The notes beneath the pieces are model-generated. The model was not told where the DNA came from. It made no database searches and saw nothing but the letters and a program-made list of their open reading frames with translations. The translations under genes were made by a program, and so were the position numbers. A stretch of 9,267 nt of DNA from a bacterium. GTDB lineage: Bacteria; Patescibacteriota; Minisyncoccia; Phycocordibacterales; JAKEFN01. Shown here piece by piece: positions 6,516-9,267 of this stretch. The number at the start of each line of letters is the position of its first letter. Position 1 is the first letter of the stretch. The stretch lies in assembly GCA_022616085.1 (NCBI GenBank), contig JAKEFN010000098.1:1-9267 (forward strand), written 5' to 3'.

Positions 6516-9110
6516 ATGAACGAACATGATGAACTTGAAGAGTTGCTTTTGAAATATCGGAAAGAGGACGGCACATTCAAAAAAGGATATCTCCATAGCG
6601 GGGACGGCAAGCGAATACTGGAGCTTTCGATTGCGCTTATTCCCGAATGGAAAAATCTTGAAGCGAAGCTTGGACTCAAAAAGGGATCAATCGCGAACCT
6701 TATGGCATACCATGGAATCTCGAAGTTGAGGAAAAAAGGAGTAGGAAAGGAGAGAATCAGGGTGGCTGTCGATGCGGATGACGATATTCTAATTTCTGCC
6801 GCGTTTCCCGAGATCGGCAAAAGAGTAATGGAGCTTGTTGAAGGCGACAGCAGGGTTTGCGGGAGTGCGAAAGCGGTTGTGGATCGGATTTTACGCGAAT
6901 TCGACCGCCTCATTCAGGAGAGCGGACTGCGTAAGCACGATATAAGCGCGGCAATCCAGGAGGAAGTCAAAAAGGCGGCTGATTCTATTCTCACAAAAAG
7001 GAGGGGGCGTCACGCGGAACTTTTCTCTTATGCTGATCATGACGGCGAAAAAGAACCTTCCCTTCAGGAAGAAGAGCGTGCGGCGCTTGATACGGGGATT
7101 ACCATTGGTCTTATTTCTCGTATTGATTTCGGCGGCGATGGGTTCAGAAAGGGTCTTTTAGAGCTCGCGAGCACGGTCGCTGAAGGGAAAGGGACCCGTT
7201 TCAATATTCTTGTCGGAGGTCTTGTCGACAAGAGGGCGCAGTTTCGAGCATATGCTCTTTATAAAAGGGAGCTTAAACAGTCGCTTTGGTGGAAACTTAT
7301 CGGAAGCGCGAGCCGTGAGGAGGAACTCGCGCGGGAGTATGAGGATTTTTGCATGATGCAAGCGCGCGAACTCGCGTCTCATATCCCGCACGTCAGAAAA
7401 CCGGAAGGCGGTTACGCGCGGCTCTATATTGTGACAAGTCCGGCGTATGATGGGGAAATCGGCGAGCATATCGCGAAATATCTCGCCGAAATTCGGAGCG
7501 AGGACATCGTTTACTGGAGCAATAAAACGGATCCCCGCCAACCGCTCATGGTAAAGTTTGCGGATAAGACAATACTTCCTGTCGTGCCGCAGAAGGCGTC
7601 ATGGAGAAGCCGCTACTACAGCACAGGGCCGCAGAGGGAGATTCAGGACCTTCTTAAACGGTCGGCGGAGAATCTTCCCGATATTATTGCCATAGGATGC
7701 TTCGGCGCGAGCGTTGATCGTCCCGTCGGAGAATCGAAACGGCCGTGGCTCACTATACCAGTGCTTCATCATTTGAACGAAACGCATTCCGCTGAAAACC
7801 AGATCGGCATCCGCTTTCTTCGTTTTGAAGGCGGGTCGTATACTATTACCACTAGATCTTTTAAGGGTGTTATTAGAGACGAACGCGAATATATTCCGGC
7901 GCCGGAGAGATTGACAAGGCGGCAGTTAAAAATTTTTGAGATTGTGAAGCGCGCGCCGATGAGAATCGGTATGATTGAATACCACTTGCGCCAGGCGGGC
8001 ACGGTATATGATCGAGGGATGATTAAAAATGAGTTATCTGCCATTCAAAAAAAAGGACCCGGCATCGTTTTTAACAGCGCATCTGATTTGTATGATTTCG
8101 ATCCCGCGATTCTGCAAACGCAGATCGCATATCCCCATCTCGACCTTGCGCAATGCTCCGTTGACGATATTGTGGGGTTCGGGTGTCTTCACACAGGATC
8201 GAATTCCACGGATTATAGCTATTTTTTAAGGGAGGCGCCGCGACTTATTCTCGCGAGGCGCGCGACATTGTTCGTCGCCGCCGGGGATCTCACCGAGGGA
8301 CTCGCCCATCGGCTCTTGGAACGCGGGGAAGTTTTTGCCGGCATCAATAATACGGAACAGGAAAAGGCGGCGGCGCATCTCATCGGCGAAGTGATTTCGC
8401 GCGTTTTTACTGTTCGCTTTGAAGAAAGTTTGAAGCAGGCTGGAGGCACTCTCGAGCCAGTCGCGGCAGATATTGTCCGGTCTTCTCTTGTTGATTTTCT
8501 GTGGGTGCCCGGCAACCACGACGAGTGGCAAAAACAGTCCGGCGTCAGTCCGCTCGAGAAGTTCGAGGAGGAGCTCATAGACTACATTTGCGAAAGCGTA
8601 GAGAGTGCGCTTGCCGCAAAAGAATTGCATGTTCGGAACGTTCGCGGGATAGTTCGCGGGAAGATTTTCAAAGATACCATGAAAAATGAGATACGGTATG
8701 TTTCGCCGATATCGGGAATCTGCATGAAAACCGTCCACCCAGGCACAGCGAGGACGGAAACCGTTACTATTTCGTCGGAGCGCGTGCTCGCGAAATACGA
8801 CCGGGCGCACGTGGTGTTTCCTGCAAATTGGCACATTGCGGTTCGCGTCGAGCATTATGACCAATCAATCGGTCAGCGTTTGGCGCTCCAGTTTCCGACC
8901 ATCTGCACGCATACGCATTTTGAGGATACCAAGATAAAAAATACCGATTTCGGTATCGGTTTTTGCAGAATTTTTTCGAAAAAAAGCAAAATTATTGAAA
9001 TAGAGGCAGGTTTCCATACCGACAGAACACATGCTCTCGATTTTCAAAATATGGATCATTTCAACGGAGTTCTTGTTGAGAACGGGTGTAGGCCAGTCAG
9101 TATACGATAA
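6516..9110 (+). CDS. Large HTH/winged-helix protein with two calcineurin-like phosphoesterase units
   Basis: This 864-residue protein shows four parts. (1) Residues about 30-75 look like a homeodomain-type helix-turn-helix (NLEAKLGLKKGSIANLMAYH). A helical charged linker follows to about 190. (2) Residues about 195-455 resemble a calcineurin-like metallophosphoesterase fold whose motifs are degraded: ISRIDFG (200-206) where D-x-H is expected, VGGLVD (233-238) for GDxxD, VTSPAYDGE (306-314) for GNHDE, and AIGCFG (392-397) for GHxH. (3) Residues about 461-530 look like a winged helix (LTRRQLKIFEIVKRAP, then MIKNELSAIQKKG). (4) Residues about 552-835 form a second phosphoesterase unit with GCLHTG (556-561), AAGDLTEG (588-595), VPGNHDEW (664-671), ANWH (770-773) and CTHTHFEDT (797-805). 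D591, N667, H668 and H773 are kept. The aspartate of motif I is C557 and the first motif V histidine is N771. No signal peptide or membrane helix is seen, so it should be cytoplasmic and may bind nucleic acid. Substrate unknown. It is followed by its own terminator. Confidence 0.85.
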   Translation: MNEHDELEELLLKYRKEDGTFKKGYLHSGDGKRILELSIALIPEWKNLEAKLGLKKGSIANLMAYHGISKLRKKGVGKERIRVAVDADDDILISAAFPEIGKRVMELVEGDSRVCGSAKAVVDRILREFDRLIQESGLRKHDISAAIQEEVKKAADSILTKRRGRHAELFSYADHDGEKEPSLQEEERAALDTGITIGLISRIDFGGDGFRKGLLELASTVAEGKGTRFNILVGGLVDKRAQFRAYALYKRELKQSLWWKLIGSASREEELAREYEDFCMMQARELASHIPHVRKPEGGYARLYIVTSPAYDGEIGEHIAKYLAEIRSEDIVYWSNKTDPRQPLMVKFADKTILPVVPQKASWRSRYYSTGPQREIQDLLKRSAENLPDIIAIGCFGASVDRPVGESKRPWLTIPVLHHLNETHSAENQIGIRFLRFEGGSYTITTRSFKGVIRDEREYIPAPERLTRRQLKIFEIVKRAPMRIGMIEYHLRQAGTVYDRGMIKNELSAIQKKGPGIVFNSASDLYDFDPAILQTQIAYPHLDLAQCSVDDIVGFGCLHTGSNSTDYSYFLREAPRLILARRATLFVAAGDLTEGLAHRLLERGEVFAGINNTEQEKAAAHLIGEVISRVFTVRFEESLKQAGGTLEPVAADIVRSSLVDFLWVPGNHDEWQKQSGVSPLEKFEEELIDYICESVESALAAKELHVRNVRGIVRGKIFKDTMKNEIRYVSPISGICMKTVHPGTARTETVTISSERVLAKYDRAHVVFPANWHIAVRVEHYDQSIGQRLALQFPTICTHTHFEDTKIKNTDFGIGFCRIFSKKSKIIEIEAGFHTDRTHALDFQNMDHFNGVLVENGCRPVSIR

Positions 9111-9128
9111 CAAATTACTCCATTTCCG

Positions 9129-9156
9129 CCCGAGGCATTTCCGCTTCGGGTTTTTT
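9129..9156 (+). terminator. Intrinsic terminator after the phosphoesterase gene
   Basis: CCCGAGGC (9129-9136) pairs with GCTTCGGG (9143-9150) over eight base pairs including one G-U, with a six-base loop, and is followed by six T residues (9151-9156). It starts 18 bases after the TAA stop. Confidence 0.88.
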
Positions 9157-9201
9157 CCTATGATATTAGGACCTACGCACCTCCACATCCCGCAACAAAC
9201 A

Positions 9202-9210
9202 TGAGATAAT
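9202..9210 (+). promoter_or_regulatory. Possible extended -10 promoter at the right edge
   Basis: TGAGATAAT fits an extended -10 (TG, one base, GATAAT), placing a start near 9217. An ATG at 9242 opens a frame that runs off the window after eight codons, but it has no Shine-Dalgarno. Only 26 bases of that frame are visible, so no gene is claimed. Confidence 0.25.
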
Positions 9211-9267
9211 GTAAATGCTTACGAGCATAATATCATACCTCATGTCGCAATCAAAATGTTCTTTGGA

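Noticed and set aside
8226..8864. 212-codon open frame on the - strand
   Set aside because: It lies wholly inside the phosphoesterase gene, has no ribosome binding site or recognisable domain, and the + strand frame carries clear motifs (GDLTEG, GNHDEW) over the same bases.
9160..9236. Nine-base inverted repeat (ATGATATTA / TAATATCAT) around the right-edge promoter
   Set aside because: Short, AT-rich and 59 bases apart. Chance is sufficient and nothing else suggests an operator or attachment site.
9242..9267. Start of a possible gene at the right edge
   Set aside because: Only eight codons are visible after the ATG and there is no Shine-Dalgarno, so it cannot be supported as a gene.

Overview
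This 9.3-kb window reads as chromosomal DNA from a bacterium with compact, mostly ordinary genes. Intergenic gaps are short, stop codons are standard (TAA, TAG and TGA are all used as stops), and there are no rRNA, tRNA or CRISPR features and no transposase gene. The mix of genes would fit a Patescibacteria/CPR (Parcubacteria-like) genome: a split MacB-type ABC system with an HlyD-like adaptor, a solitary YqeY protein, a long helix-turn-helix/metallophosphoesterase protein and several lineage-specific unknowns. That placement is inferred from gene content and is not proven by any marker here.

Region 1 (1-3436, + strand) is a three-gene ABC transporter operon. It holds the left-truncated periplasmic/extracytoplasmic adaptor (HlyD/RND-type membrane fusion protein), a four-helix MacB/FtsX-type permease and a MacB/LolD-type ATPase. 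The first two genes overlap by one base (TAATG) and the second and third are 14 bases apart. They should form one export or membrane-extraction machine. Region 2 (3437-4733, + strand) has its own promoter and a strong Shine-Dalgarno for an unrecognised four-helix membrane protein. A perfect 26-bp palindrome followed by T residues ends this unit, and probably also the convergent one.

Region 3 (4765-5806, - strand) is a likely two-gene unit: an unknown soluble 166-residue protein followed by a RidA/YjgF-family protein that starts with TTG. Region 4 (5878-5974) is a 97-bp folded element with perfect 28-bp terminal arms, looking like a small non-autonomous mobile element, flanked by TA. Its outer end contributes the stop codon of the next gene, yqeY (5971-6453, - strand), whose promoter lies so close to its ATG that the transcript is probably leaderless.

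Region 5 (6516-9110, + strand) is the most interesting gene. It encodes an 864-residue protein with an N-terminal helix-turn-helix-like segment, a first calcineurin-like phosphoesterase unit that has lost essentially all catalytic residues, a central winged-helix-like segment, and a second phosphoesterase unit that keeps most but not all of the metal ligands. A clear intrinsic terminator follows at 9129-9156. The last 110 bases hold only a possible promoter for a gene running off the right edge.
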